Positions 27,883 to 37,273 of a DNA stretch of 64,000 nt are shown here, in pieces. The translations under genes and the position numbers were made by a program. The notes below the pieces were generated by a model, which did not search any database, was not told the DNA's origin, and worked only from the letters and a program-made list of their open reading frames with translations. The stretch comes from Treponema lecithinolyticum ATCC 700332. GTDB taxonomy: Bacteria > Spirochaetota > Spirochaetia > Treponematales > Treponemataceae. The stretch covers positions 59,507 to 123,506 of the forward strand of contig KI260556.1 of assembly GCA_000468055.1 (NCBI GenBank), in the 5' to 3' direction. The stretch's first letter is position 1, and every line of letters begins with the position of its first letter.

Positions 27883-28818
27883 ATGAAAGAAAAAAAGAAA
27901 ACATATCGGTTTAAATCCGATATTGAGCTGGCTTTGCTTGCCGTACCCGGTTTATTGTGGCTTTTAATTTTTTGCTATTTACCGCTTGTAGGAAATTTTA
28001 TAGCGTTTAAAGATTTTAAAATATTTGAAGGCGGATTTTTACACAGTTTATTTAAAAGCGCTTGGGTCGGTTTTAAAAACTTTGCCTATCTATTTGCATC
28101 AAGCGAAACGAAAATCATACTTCGCAATACAATCGGTTATAATTTTATTTTTATTGTGCTGAACACCGTTATTCCTATCATTACGGCTATTGCATTAAAT
28201 GAACTGTGGAATCGCAATGCTTCAAAGCTGTATCAAAGCATTATGTTTTTTCCGTATTTTTTATCGTGGGTTGTTATCAGTTATTTTTTGCAAGCTTTTT
28301 TAGATCCGACAAAGGGTATGATTAACAAATTGCTGATAAATGCCGGAGGCGAATATATTAATTTTTATTTGGAACCGGGCTATTGGCCGTATTTGTTAAT
28401 TTTTTTATATGTGTGGAAAAGTTTGGGGTACGGCACTGTAATGTATCTTGCGGCAATTATCGGTATAGATAAATCTTTATACGAAGCGGCAATGCTTGAC
28501 GGTGCCGGCAAATTGCAGCAAATACGGTACATTACGCTGAATTTTTTAAAGCCGGTTGCAACCGTATTGATTGTTTTGGCTGTAGGAAAAATATTGAATT
28601 CGGATTTTGGGCTGTTTTATCAAGTGCCCAAAAACTCAGGAGCTTTGTTTAGTGTAACGCAAACACTTGATACGTATGTGTATCGGGCTATGATCGGTTT
28701 GGGAGACATGGGAATGACTTCGGCTGCGGTTTTGTTTCAATCTTCCGTCGGTTTTGTGCTTGTCGTATGTGTAAATCAATTTATTAAAAAAATTGACCCG
28801 GATAATGCATTATTTTAA
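27883..28818 (+). CDS. Oligosaccharide ABC transporter permease (LplB/UgpA-type)
   Basis: The 311-residue protein has six hydrophobic segments and the binding-protein-dependent transport motif around EAAMLDGAGKLQQIRYITLNF, which docks onto the ATPase. The N-terminal RFKSDIELALLAVPG and the PYFLSWVVISYFL segment match the LplB/YteP group that transports complex oligosaccharides. It forms a heterodimer with the next gene's product. No ATPase is encoded nearby, so a shared MsmX-type ATPase elsewhere must power it. Confidence 0.88.
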   Translation: MKEKKKTYRFKSDIELALLAVPGLLWLLIFCYLPLVGNFIAFKDFKIFEGGFLHSLFKSAWVGFKNFAYLFASSETKIILRNTIGYNFIFIVLNTVIPIITAIALNELWNRNASKLYQSIMFFPYFLSWVVISYFLQAFLDPTKGMINKLLINAGGEYINFYLEPGYWPYLLIFLYVWKSLGYGTVMYLAAIIGIDKSLYEAAMLDGAGKLQQIRYITLNFLKPVATVLIVLAVGKILNSDFGLFYQVPKNSGALFSVTQTLDTYVYRAMIGLGDMGMTSAAVLFQSSVGFVLVVCVNQFIKKIDPDNALF

Positions 28819-28838
28819 AACACGGAGAAAGCGGGAGT

Positions 28839-29756
28839 ATGCGTGCAAAAAATAAAAAACATGATTTTTTAAAAATAAGTTATGTAAGCAATAAGCTTTT
28901 GCATATTGTGTTTACGTTTATATCTTTACTTATGATTTTACCCATTGTCTTTGTAATTATTATTTCTTTTACTTCACAAGCTTCAATAACAAAATATGGG
29001 TACAGCTTTTTTCCAAAAGAACTGAGTCTTGAAGCATATAGGTATGTGTTTAACAATACCGCAAACATGGGTAACTCATTTTTTGTGTCCATATTCGTTA
29101 CCGTAACGGGAACCGCATTGGGAACACTGATTATGAGTATGTACGCTTATGTGCTGTCGCGAAAACAATATGCGTACCGTAAATTTTTTCATATGACAGC
29201 TCTTATTCCGATGTTGTTTTCCGGCGGCATGGTAACGACCTACCTTGTTATGACTACTTTTTTGGGCTTAAAAAACAATCTTTTGGCATTGATTTTACCT
29301 TTGGCAATGAGTCCGTTTTATATTTTTATTCTAAAAACATTTTTAAAAAATTCGGTACCCGAATCTTTAATAGAATCCGTAAAAGTCGACGGAGCAAGCG
29401 AAATACAAACTTTTTTTTACATAGTTGTGCCTATTGCAAAACCCGGAATTGCTACCATAGCTTTATTTTTGACGCTTGGGTATTGGAACGACTGGTTTAA
29501 TGCTATGCTTTATATAGAAGATCCTGCAAAAATTCCTTTGCAATATTTACTTATACGAATGGACAACACCACGAATTTTTTAAAGCAAATGGGTTCTTTA
29601 ATGGGTGCGAGTATTTTGGAAATTTCGGCTTCGATACCTGCCGATCCGATGAAAATGGCGATTGTCGTTCTTATTGTTTTGCCGATTGCCCTTGCATACC
29701 CGTATTTTCAGCGTTATTTTGTTCGCGGTTTAACAATAGGTTCGGTAAAAGAATAG
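28839..29756 (+). CDS. Oligosaccharide ABC transporter permease (LplC/YtcP-type)
   Basis: A 305-residue, six-helix permease with the coupling motif ESVKVDGASEIQTFFYIVVPIAKP and the GYWNDWF segment typical of the second subunit of this transporter class. It follows the first permease after 20 bases with a GGAGAAAG site and precedes the binding protein. Confidence 0.88.
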   Translation: MRAKNKKHDFLKISYVSNKLLHIVFTFISLLMILPIVFVIIISFTSQASITKYGYSFFPKELSLEAYRYVFNNTANMGNSFFVSIFVTVTGTALGTLIMSMYAYVLSRKQYAYRKFFHMTALIPMLFSGGMVTTYLVMTTFLGLKNNLLALILPLAMSPFYIFILKTFLKNSVPESLIESVKVDGASEIQTFFYIVVPIAKPGIATIALFLTLGYWNDWFNAMLYIEDPAKIPLQYLLIRMDNTTNFLKQMGSLMGASILEISASIPADPMKMAIVVLIVLPIALAYPYFQRYFVRGLTIGSVKE

Positions 29757-29805
29757 GGTATATAAGCCGTACGTATGTGCGGTAAAATTATTTAAGGAGT
29801 TCAAC

Positions 29806-31254
29806 ATGAAAAAGCTGTTTTCTTTATGTTGTTTTGGGTTGTTGTCGGTGCTGTGTGCGCTAGTGCTGTTGTCTTGCGGGGCAAAAACAATGAAAAAAGA
29901 TGCAAGTGCAATGCCGGTTTTAAAAGCTCATTTTATCGGAGCACCGCCTGCAGATTTGTCGCTTGTACAATCAAAAATCAATGAGTATACAAAAGAAAAA
30001 TTGGGGTTAACCGTTGACATCGTCTTTACCGATTTCGGCGATTTTGATCAAAAAACGCAAATGATTATAAACTCCGGCGAACTGTACGATATTGTTTTTA
30101 CTTGTGCATGGGCAAACGATTATTTAACAAATGCACATAAGGGTTCTTTTTTAAATTTGTCGCCGTATTTGGCAACAAAAGAATTTAAAGCGTTAAATGA
30201 TGTTGTTGATTCGGGATTTTGGAACGGTGCAAAAGTGGACGGCAACATATATGCAATTCCGACGCAAAAAGAAATTGCGATAATGCCGATGTATATGTTT
30301 AATGCCGAATTTGTAAAAGAATCGGGCTTTGATATCGCCTCGGTAAAAACGCTTGCCGATACCGAAACGTATTTGCAATATGTTAAAAAATCACATCCGG
30401 AAGCTATTCCTTTTAAACTGTATTCCGACAGAGCTTGGCGCGGTTCTTTTGATTATATTTTGGGCTTTGATTATCCGATTGCCGTTGATACGGACGGTAA
30501 AGTTAAATATATGTACGATATTCCCGATGTTATGAACTATGCAAAAACGGTACGGAATTTTTTCAAAAAAGGATATATTAACAATGACGCCGTTACTACA
30601 ACCGGAACAAACAAACTCGGCGATGTATTCGGCTTGTCTTTTGCCGACGGACAGCCCTATGCGGAAACGACATGGTCGAACGAATGCGGCTTTGCGATTG
30701 TTACGGCGGAAGCTTCCAAGCCGCTTGTTACCACAAGTACGACAAGAGGTGCTATGCTTGCCATAAATAAAAACAGTAAAAATCCTGAAGCGGCATTGTC
30801 GTTTTTACAAGCGGTAAATACGGACAGCTATCTTCATAATTTGCTTAATTACGGTGTTGAAGACGTACATTACAAAAAAATCGGTGCGAATGCAATCGAA
30901 AGAACCGAACAGGGAATCGGAAAGTATTTGGTTCCGACTTTTGCCTTGGGAAATTTATTCAATACGTATACGCTTAAAGGAGAGCCGGAAGATAAATGGG
31001 CTGTTTTCAAAAAAGAAAACGACAGCGCACAACGTTCGCCTTTGTTAGGCTTGGATATAGATACAACGAATATAAAAAATCAGCTTGCGGTAATAAGCAA
31101 TTTGCGCATTCAATATGAACCGCTTATTCAAACCGGTTCCGTTGATGTGGAAACAAAAAGCGCCGAATTCAAAAAGAAACTGGAAGAAGTGGGTTTATCG
31201 ACCGTTTTGGCTGAAATTCAAAGTCAAATAGACGCATTTTTGGCAAAAAAATAA
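29806..31254 (+). CDS. Oligosaccharide-binding lipoprotein (LipO-type, DUF3502)
   Basis: The 482-residue product has a lipoprotein signal (lipobox LLSC, Cys at about 25). The mature part follows the extracellular solute-binding family 1 pattern, with DIVFTCAWANDYLTNAHKGSFLNLSPYL and a C-terminal DUF3502-type domain (about 340-480). It captures the oligosaccharide for the two upstream permeases. A long hairpin terminator follows, which would make this gene the last of a high-abundance transport transcript. Confidence 0.88.
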   Translation: MKKLFSLCCFGLLSVLCALVLLSCGAKTMKKDASAMPVLKAHFIGAPPADLSLVQSKINEYTKEKLGLTVDIVFTDFGDFDQKTQMIINSGELYDIVFTCAWANDYLTNAHKGSFLNLSPYLATKEFKALNDVVDSGFWNGAKVDGNIYAIPTQKEIAIMPMYMFNAEFVKESGFDIASVKTLADTETYLQYVKKSHPEAIPFKLYSDRAWRGSFDYILGFDYPIAVDTDGKVKYMYDIPDVMNYAKTVRNFFKKGYINNDAVTTTGTNKLGDVFGLSFADGQPYAETTWSNECGFAIVTAEASKPLVTTSTTRGAMLAINKNSKNPEAALSFLQAVNTDSYLHNLLNYGVEDVHYKKIGANAIERTEQGIGKYLVPTFALGNLFNTYTLKGEPEDKWAVFKKENDSAQRSPLLGLDIDTTNIKNQLAVISNLRIQYEPLIQTGSVDVETKSAEFKKKLEEVGLSTVLAEIQSQIDAFLAKK

Positions 31255-31274
31255 AATGGGGCTACATGCCGCCG

Positions 31275-31355
31275 ACTGTCCGAAAAGCATTGTGCAGCTT
31301 GCAGTAAGTAAAACTTTATTGCTTTGCTGCACGCTCTCCTTTCGGACAGTTTTTT
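31275..31355 (+). terminator. Long hairpin terminator after the binding-protein gene
   Basis: The outer stem is ACTGTCCGAAAAG (31275-31287) with CCTTTCGGACAGT (31338-31350), followed by T's to 31355. Inside it GTGCAGC (31292-31298) pairs with GCTGCAC (31326-31332). The outer stem sequence recurs in other terminators of the window. Confidence 0.75.
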
Positions 31356-31378
31356 AAATCTAAAAATGAGGAGTTTAT

Positions 31379-32353
31379 ATGAGTGTGCTTGAGCGTATCG
31401 ACAATATTCCTTGGGAAGACAAAAAAAACGATTGTACCGACGTGTTGTGGAGATATTCGCAAAATCCGATAATACGGCGCGACGCTATAAAACGCAGTAA
31501 CAGTATTTTTAACAGTGCCGTTGTGCCCTTTAACGGTGCATTTGCGGGCGTATTCCGCTGCGACGATAAACGAAGAGAAATGTTTTTGCATGCGGGTTTT
31601 AGCGACGACGGAATACATTGGCAAATAAATGAAGAGCCTATTGTATTTGAAAACACTTGTAAAGATGTACCCCCTTTTGAATACGGTTATGATCCGCGCG
31701 TGTGTTTTATAGAAGATCGCTACTATGTAACCTGGTGTAACGGATATCACGGTCCTACTATCGGCGTTGCGTATACCTTTGATTTTAAAACGTTTGTGCA
31801 AACGGAAAACGCTTTTTTGCCGTATAACCGCAACGGTGTTTTGTTTCCGCGTAAAATAAACGGAAAATATGCCATGCTTAGCCGTCCCAGCGATACCGGG
31901 CACACGTCTTTCGGCGATATTTTTTACAGCGAGTCGCCCGATTTAATTTATTGGGGTAAACACCGCCATGTTATGGCACCGCGCGGCTGGTGGCAATCTA
32001 CAAAAATCGGTGCCGGCTCTATTCCGATAGAGACGGAAGAAGGCTGGCTTTTGTTTTATCACGGTGTTCTTACTTCTTGTAACGGCTTTGTGTACAGTTT
32101 CGGCGCGGCGGTTTTGGATTTGCAAGAACCGTGGAAAGTAAAGTATCGGACGGAACCGTATTTGCTTTCTCCGCAAACTTTATATGAATGTGTCGGAGAT
32201 GTTCCCAATGTTGCATTTCCCTGCGCCGCGCTTTATGATAAGCCGACCGGACGGATTGCGGTATATTACGGCTGTGCCGACACGGTAACCGGACTTGCTT
32301 TTACGCGGCTCGATGAATTAATGGATTTTATAAAAAAGAATTCAAAGTTATAA
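31379..32353 (+). CDS. GH130 family beta-mannoside phosphorylase or hydrolase
   Basis: The 324-residue protein has the five-bladed beta-propeller patterns of GH130, with the catalytic aspartate in YDPRV (D105) and repeated strand motifs such as [14 protein letters not shown] and [11 protein letters not shown]. Family members phosphorolyse beta-1,4-linked mannosides, including Man-beta-1,4-GlcNAc from N-glycan cores. It has no signal peptide, so it acts in the cytoplasm on imported sugar. It has an own ribosome site (GAGGAG) and follows the terminator of the transporter genes. Confidence 0.85.
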   Translation: MSVLERIDNIPWEDKKNDCTDVLWRYSQNPIIRRDAIKRSNSIFNSAVVPFNGAFAGVFRCDDKRREMFLHAGFSDDGIHWQINEEPIVFENTCKDVPPFEYGYDPRVCFIEDRYYVTWCNGYHGPTIGVAYTFDFKTFVQTENAFLPYNRNGVLFPRKINGKYAMLSRPSDTGHTSFGDIFYSESPDLIYWGKHRHVMAPRGWWQSTKIGAGSIPIETEEGWLLFYHGVLTSCNGFVYSFGAAVLDLQEPWKVKYRTEPYLLSPQTLYECVGDVPNVAFPCAALYDKPTGRIAVYYGCADTVTGLAFTRLDELMDFIKKNSKL

Positions 32354-32368
32354 AAGGGAACATACATA

Positions 32369-34756
32369 ATGAAACTCTATGTTATACATCATTCCCATAC
32401 CGATATCGGTTATACCGACTTACAAGAAAAAATCGTATATACGCATATTGACTATATACGGCAAGCCGTTAAAACGGTTCACGGCGGCAAACAAGACGAA
32501 TGCGGCACAAGCTTTAAGTGGAATTGCGAAACGGCTTTTTGCGTAGAACGGTTTTTGGAAGAAAGCTGCGCCGACGAAAAAAAAGCGTTTTTTGATGCCG
32601 TAAAAGCAGGTAATATCGGAATATCGGCTGTGTATTTGAATTTTACCGATCTTGTCGATATGAATATTTTGGATAAACGCACTGCACAGTTAAAAGCCGT
32701 TTTTGCACGTGAGGGTTTTTCCGTAAACACTGCAATGACGGCTGATGTAAACGGAGTTTCTTTGGGTACCTTGGATATGTTTTTAAAAAACGGCATAGAC
32801 TTTTTTTATATGAACATACATTGTCATCACGGTATGTATCCGCTGTATAAAAATCAATGTCCTTTTTTTTGGGAAAACAATGCGGGAAAACGTTTGTTGG
32901 TGTGGAACGGCGAACACTATAATTTGGGAAATGTGCTCGGTTTAGCTTACAACAAAGCGGCGGATTGTATGCCGCCGGAGAATAAACCCTGTTCGGTAAA
33001 CGATGCACAGGATTTTGAAAAAGCCGTCGAAAACCTTAAAGCAAAAACGGATGCGTATATAAAACAATGCCGCGATAACGGCTATGCGTATGATTTTATA
33101 CCCGTTTCCGTTTCCGGAGTTTTTAGCGATAACGCTCCGCCCAATCCCGGTATAGCACTCCTAATAGAAGCTTTTAATAAGCGGTATGGAAATGAAATTT
33201 GCTTTGAAATGGTAACACTTCAGCAACTGTATAAAAAAATAAAAGACAAAACAGCCGATGCGCCCGTGTACAAAGGCGATTTAACGGATTGGTGGGCTCA
33301 CGGTGTCGGAAGTATTCCCGATGCAGTAAAACACTACAAAGAAGCGCAGCGCACGTATGAGCTTTGTTCAAGGTTGGATCCGGACGGCAAGATATGCAAG
33401 TCCGAGTACACGCGGGATGCCGAAGACGCTTTGCTTTTATTTGCCGAACATACCTACGGTCATTCGGCTGCGGTAACCGATCCTTACGATACGGCAGTAC
33501 GGAATTTGGATATACGAAATGTCTCTTATGCTTCAAAAGCGTATGAAGCTGCCGAAAAAAATCTGATACGGATTTTACATGCTAAAGGAGATATCTTACG
33601 CTACTATAACCGTTCGGGCAGAGTTAAAGCCGTTAATTCTTCACAAGAATCCGTAAAACTGCCCGTCAGTTTTTATATAGCTGCATACGGCATACACAAT
33701 ATTAAAGTTATAGACGAAAGTTCCGGCAGCAGTATACAGGCTCAAGTGTCGGTACATCCGCGCGGAGCTTTGATAAGTTTTGTGGATGATTTTAAAGGCG
33801 GCGAAGAAAAAATCTATACGTATACACAAATTCCGGAAAAAGAGCAGCATGCCAATACCGGAGTTGCCTACATGGGGGCGGAGCGCATAAAAGACATAAT
33901 AAACGATTACGATGCGTTAACTTATACGCTTCCTTTTTGTATCGAAAGCGATTATTTTCGCATAGAATACGAAATAGGGAAGGGAGTAACATCGTTTTAC
34001 GATAAACAAGATAAAAGGGAAATGCTCGTTGAAGGCGATGCGCGTTTTTTTACTCCCGTATATGAAAATACGGAAATACGTACAAATACGTATGAGCAGC
34101 GTAGGCTTTTGGGGCGTAATATACGCGGCGCTCATGCAAAAAAATACCAGGGGGTGTTGACCGATGTTCGCATTGTAGAAACGGGAGAAGTTTTTAAAAC
34201 TGTAGAACTGATATATGCGATGGAAGGAACTTTATTTAGTTCGCTGCTAATCCGTTTGTACAATCACATCCCCAGAATTGAATTTACATATAAAATTGCA
34301 AAAACGCTTTCCCTTGCAGTAGAAAACATATTTTTGCCGTTAACGCTTAAGACAGGCTGCCCGGCGCTGTATTTTGACAAAGGAAATGCGGTTTTTAAAC
34401 CGGGAGTTGAACAAATACCGGGAACGTGCATGGAATATTATCTTGTAGATAACGGACTAGTGTATGCCGGAGAAAAAAGCGCTTTTCTTATTCAGCAGCT
34501 CGACAGCGCGCTTTTATATACGGGGGAATTAAAATATCACCCCATTAAATTATGCGACAACCATCCTGAAAATAACAAGCGTCCTGTGTATTCATGGATA
34601 ATGAATAATATTTGGGAAACCAATTTTAAATTGGATTTGTCGGGCATTAACGAATACCGTTATATTTTAACAAAAACCGAAGCTGCAAGTCCCGAAAAAC
34701 AATTTGAGCGTATGAAAGATTTTGGAATCGGTATTACGGCTTTTATAATCGGATAA
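32369..34756 (+). CDS. GH38-type alpha-mannosidase
   Basis: The 795-residue protein starts with the GH38 zinc-site motif HSHTDIGYTD (the usual HxHxDxGW with changes), and a TADVNGVS segment near residue 130 carries the likely nucleophile aspartate. A later HTYGHSAAV segment supplies another zinc-type histidine. The helical centre and the large C-terminal beta region (about 410-795) fit the family. It should remove alpha-linked mannose in the cytoplasm, since there is no signal peptide. It lies between GH130 and GH125 genes in one transcript. Confidence 0.82.
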   Translation: MKLYVIHHSHTDIGYTDLQEKIVYTHIDYIRQAVKTVHGGKQDECGTSFKWNCETAFCVERFLEESCADEKKAFFDAVKAGNIGISAVYLNFTDLVDMNILDKRTAQLKAVFAREGFSVNTAMTADVNGVSLGTLDMFLKNGIDFFYMNIHCHHGMYPLYKNQCPFFWENNAGKRLLVWNGEHYNLGNVLGLAYNKAADCMPPENKPCSVNDAQDFEKAVENLKAKTDAYIKQCRDNGYAYDFIPVSVSGVFSDNAPPNPGIALLIEAFNKRYGNEICFEMVTLQQLYKKIKDKTADAPVYKGDLTDWWAHGVGSIPDAVKHYKEAQRTYELCSRLDPDGKICKSEYTRDAEDALLLFAEHTYGHSAAVTDPYDTAVRNLDIRNVSYASKAYEAAEKNLIRILHAKGDILRYYNRSGRVKAVNSSQESVKLPVSFYIAAYGIHNIKVIDESSGSSIQAQVSVHPRGALISFVDDFKGGEEKIYTYTQIPEKEQHANTGVAYMGAERIKDIINDYDALTYTLPFCIESDYFRIEYEIGKGVTSFYDKQDKREMLVEGDARFFTPVYENTEIRTNTYEQRRLLGRNIRGAHAKKYQGVLTDVRIVETGEVFKTVELIYAMEGTLFSSLLIRLYNHIPRIEFTYKIAKTLSLAVENIFLPLTLKTGCPALYFDKGNAVFKPGVEQIPGTCMEYYLVDNGLVYAGEKSAFLIQQLDSALLYTGELKYHPIKLCDNHPENNKRPVYSWIMNNIWETNFKLDLSGINEYRYILTKTEAASPEKQFERMKDFGIGITAFIIG

Positions 34757-34762
34757 CAACTT

Positions 34763-36022
34763 ATGGAAGATTTTTTTCGGAAAATAGAGGAACGGTTTAA
34801 AGACACTCCGGGTATCGCCGCTTTTTTTTGTAAGCGTTTTATGTATACATTGGAAAAAACAATACGCTATACCGATGACGGCGGTATTTTTGTTATTACC
34901 GGCGATATTCCCGCTATGTGGCTCAGGGACTCTTCGTGCCAGCTTGAACCGTATTTTGCGATTGCCCGTGAAAACAAAGATATTGCCGAAATAATTGTAA
35001 AACTTGTACAAAAACAAATTCAATATATTTTAATAGATCCGTATGCAAATGCGTTTAACGAAACGGCAAACGGCAAACGCTGGGCGCAGGATAAAACAAA
35101 AATGTCCGACTGGGTGTGGGAGCGAAAGTACGAAATAGATTCTTTGTGCTATCCCATCCGTACCGCATATAAATTATGGAAAACGACGGGACGGACGGAT
35201 CATTTTTCGGCAGAATTTCACCAAGCGTTGAAAACGATTTTGCATGTATGGGATATAGAACAAAATCACGAAAATGTATCCGAATATACGTTTGAGCGGG
35301 AAAATTGCTATTTTACCGATACATTGTCCCGCGGCGGAAAAGGCGCGTTAACAAAGCCCGATATAGGACTTTTGTGGTCGGGATTCCGCCCGAGCGATGA
35401 TGCCTGTGTGTACGGTTATTTAATTCCTGCAAATATGTTTGCTTGCGTCGTGCTGGATTACATGGCGGAAATTGCCGAAGATATTTTTTATGATCCGGAT
35501 TTGGCGCATCGCTCATCGAAACTGCAAAGTACCATACGTACTTCCATAGAAAAAAATGCGGTTGTGCATCATGAAAAATTCGGAGCGGTGTACGCGTATG
35601 AGATTGACGGCTTCGGACAGTACAATATAATGGACGATGCAAACGTGCCCAGTTTGCTGTCTGCCCCGTTTTTGGGCTATGTTTCTGCGGAAAACGAAGT
35701 GTATCAAAATACGCGTCGTCTGATTTTAAGCGATATGAATCCGTATTTTTATAAAGGGCAGGCGGCTTCGGGGATAGGCAGTCCGCATACGCCGATAAAC
35801 CATGTATGGCCCATTTCGCTTGTCATGCAGGGTTTAACTTGTCCGGACAAAAACGAAAAAAAGCGTATTTTGGAACTGTTGCTTCGCACCGACGGCGGAA
35901 CAGGGTGCATGCACGAAAGTTTTAACGTCGATGAACCGCGCACGTATACGCGTGAATGGTTTTCTTGGGCGGATGCTTTTTTTTGTACCCTGGTTCTCGA
36001 TTATTGCGGATTGTGTGCCTAA
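34763..36022 (+). CDS. GH125 exo-alpha-1,6-mannosidase
   Basis: The 419-residue protein matches GH125: the [15 protein letters not shown] motif near residue 50, the central [14 protein letters not shown] and [14 protein letters not shown]-like region, and the C-terminal [24 protein letters not shown] with a catalytic acidic residue. The length fits the (alpha/alpha)6 barrel. GH125 enzymes cleave terminal alpha-1,6-mannose, as in N-glycans. No signal peptide is present. It starts six bases after the GH38 stop and is the last gene of the cluster. Confidence 0.88.
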   Translation: MEDFFRKIEERFKDTPGIAAFFCKRFMYTLEKTIRYTDDGGIFVITGDIPAMWLRDSSCQLEPYFAIARENKDIAEIIVKLVQKQIQYILIDPYANAFNETANGKRWAQDKTKMSDWVWERKYEIDSLCYPIRTAYKLWKTTGRTDHFSAEFHQALKTILHVWDIEQNHENVSEYTFERENCYFTDTLSRGGKGALTKPDIGLLWSGFRPSDDACVYGYLIPANMFACVVLDYMAEIAEDIFYDPDLAHRSSKLQSTIRTSIEKNAVVHHEKFGAVYAYEIDGFGQYNIMDDANVPSLLSAPFLGYVSAENEVYQNTRRLILSDMNPYFYKGQAASGIGSPHTPINHVWPISLVMQGLTCPDKNEKKRILELLLRTDGGTGCMHESFNVDEPRTYTREWFSWADAFFCTLVLDYCGLCA

Positions 36023-36090
36023 GACATAAATACCGGCATTTTTGCTTTTGCGTGTGCCGCGCTCAATTTCTGTGACGTCTACATTCTTAT

Positions 36091-36119
36091 TTGACAAATT
36101 CAAAAAAAGGCTTCATAAT
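36091..36119 (+). promoter_or_regulatory. Promoter of the iron-type ABC operon
   Basis: Perfect TTGACA at 36091-36096, 17 bases, CATAAT at 36114-36119. Transcription should start near 36126, downstream of an ATG at 36122, which rules that ATG out as a start codon. Confidence 0.65.
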
Positions 36120-36145
36120 AAATGCGTTATTTTAGGAGGCTTGTT

Positions 36146-37180
36146 TTGAATAAATTAGTGCACAAAGCAGCTGTGCTGCTGGCTATGATGTGTGTGGTGG
36201 CGGTACTGCCGCTTTTTGCAGCCGGCTCATCGGATAAAAACGCGAGCGAAAACGTACTCGATGTGTATTCGATAATGCCGGAAAAATATGCAACCCCTAT
36301 TCTTGCCGAATTTACCAAAGATACCGGCATAAAGGTGAACTTTGTACGCCTTTCCTCAGGCGAAGCGTTGTCGCGTATTATTGCGGAAAAAAACAATCCG
36401 CAAGTTGACTGTTTGTGGGGCGGTCCGTCGGATACTTACGACGCGGGTGTTGCCGAAGGCGTATTTGAACAGTATACGCCCGTTGAAGCGGATAAAATTC
36501 CTGTAAATTACCGTTCTAAAGACAATTATTGGACAGGAATAGGACTTATTCCGCTGTGCTTTCTTACCAATACGGATTTTCTTAAAAAGAATAATCTTAA
36601 AACTCCGGAAAGCTGGTACGATTTACTCGATGCCAAATATGCAAACGGATTACAAATGGCGGATGCACGTACTTCCGGAACGGCAACCGAACGTATTTAT
36701 TCTTTGGTAAAAGCGTTCGGTGAAAACGAAGCGTTCAATTACCAAAAAAAGCTCAATGCCAATGTGCAATTGTACACAAAAAGCGGGGCGGGCGGAGCGC
36801 TTCCGATTGCAAACGGACAAGCTGCAAGCGGTGTTTTTTATTTAGTCGATGCGCTGGATATTGTCTATCAGGGGTATCCGCTGATTATTTCGTTCCCGAA
36901 AGAAGGTATTACCTACGGGGTTGAAGGTTCGGGAATTATTAAAAACTGCAAACACCCGAATGCCGCCCGCAAACTGATGGATTGGGCTTCTACAAAAAAA
37001 CTCGGCGATTTTATGATGGCGCATAAAATCTGCTATATTCCTACGCGCCCCGATGTAAAAGTAGACGATCCTGCTTTGGATATGTCTAAAATAAAGTTAA
37101 TTGAAGCGCCTTCGGCATGGAAAGGCGAAAACAGAAAAGCGTATGTTGAACGCTGGATTGCCGAAGTAATTCAGCATTAA
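36146..37180 (+). CDS. Iron(III)-type ABC transporter substrate-binding protein
   Basis: The start is a TTG at 36146 with AGGAGG six bases ahead (36134-36139); an ATG upstream lies before the predicted transcription start. The 344-residue product has a signal peptide ending near LFAAG and a type II periplasmic-binding fold like FbpA: the opening LDVYSIMPEKYATPILAEFTK, the CLWGGPSDTYDAG strand and the later segment on Gly-Ala-rich SGAGGALPIANGQAASGVFYLV. The tyrosine pair that holds iron in FbpA is not clear to me, so the ligand could also be another anion or small molecule. Confidence 0.78.
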   Translation: MNKLVHKAAVLLAMMCVVAVLPLFAAGSSDKNASENVLDVYSIMPEKYATPILAEFTKDTGIKVNFVRLSSGEALSRIIAEKNNPQVDCLWGGPSDTYDAGVAEGVFEQYTPVEADKIPVNYRSKDNYWTGIGLIPLCFLTNTDFLKKNNLKTPESWYDLLDAKYANGLQMADARTSGTATERIYSLVKAFGENEAFNYQKKLNANVQLYTKSGAGGALPIANGQAASGVFYLVDALDIVYQGYPLIISFPKEGITYGVEGSGIIKNCKHPNAARKLMDWASTKKLGDFMMAHKICYIPTRPDVKVDDPALDMSKIKLIEAPSAWKGENRKAYVERWIAEVIQH

Positions 37181-37199
37181 TACGCTGTGTAAAAAAAAG

Positions 37200-37244
37200 G
37201 CTGTCTCGAAAGTAAATCGATGTTGCTTTCGGACAGCTTTTTTT
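37200..37244 (+). terminator. Hairpin terminator between binding protein and permease genes
   Basis: GCTGTCTCGAAAG (37200-37212) pairs with CTTTCGGACAGC (37226-37237) with one bulged base, followed by seven T's. It would let the binding protein be made in excess over the permease and ATPase. Confidence 0.75.
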
Positions 37245-37273
37245 ATGTGTAACAGGTTATATCGAGGTTGTCT

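Noticed and set aside
36122-36145. ATG at 36122 as start of the iron-type binding protein
   Set aside because: It lies upstream of the predicted transcription start, and its codons include the AGGAGG that serves the TTG at 36146.
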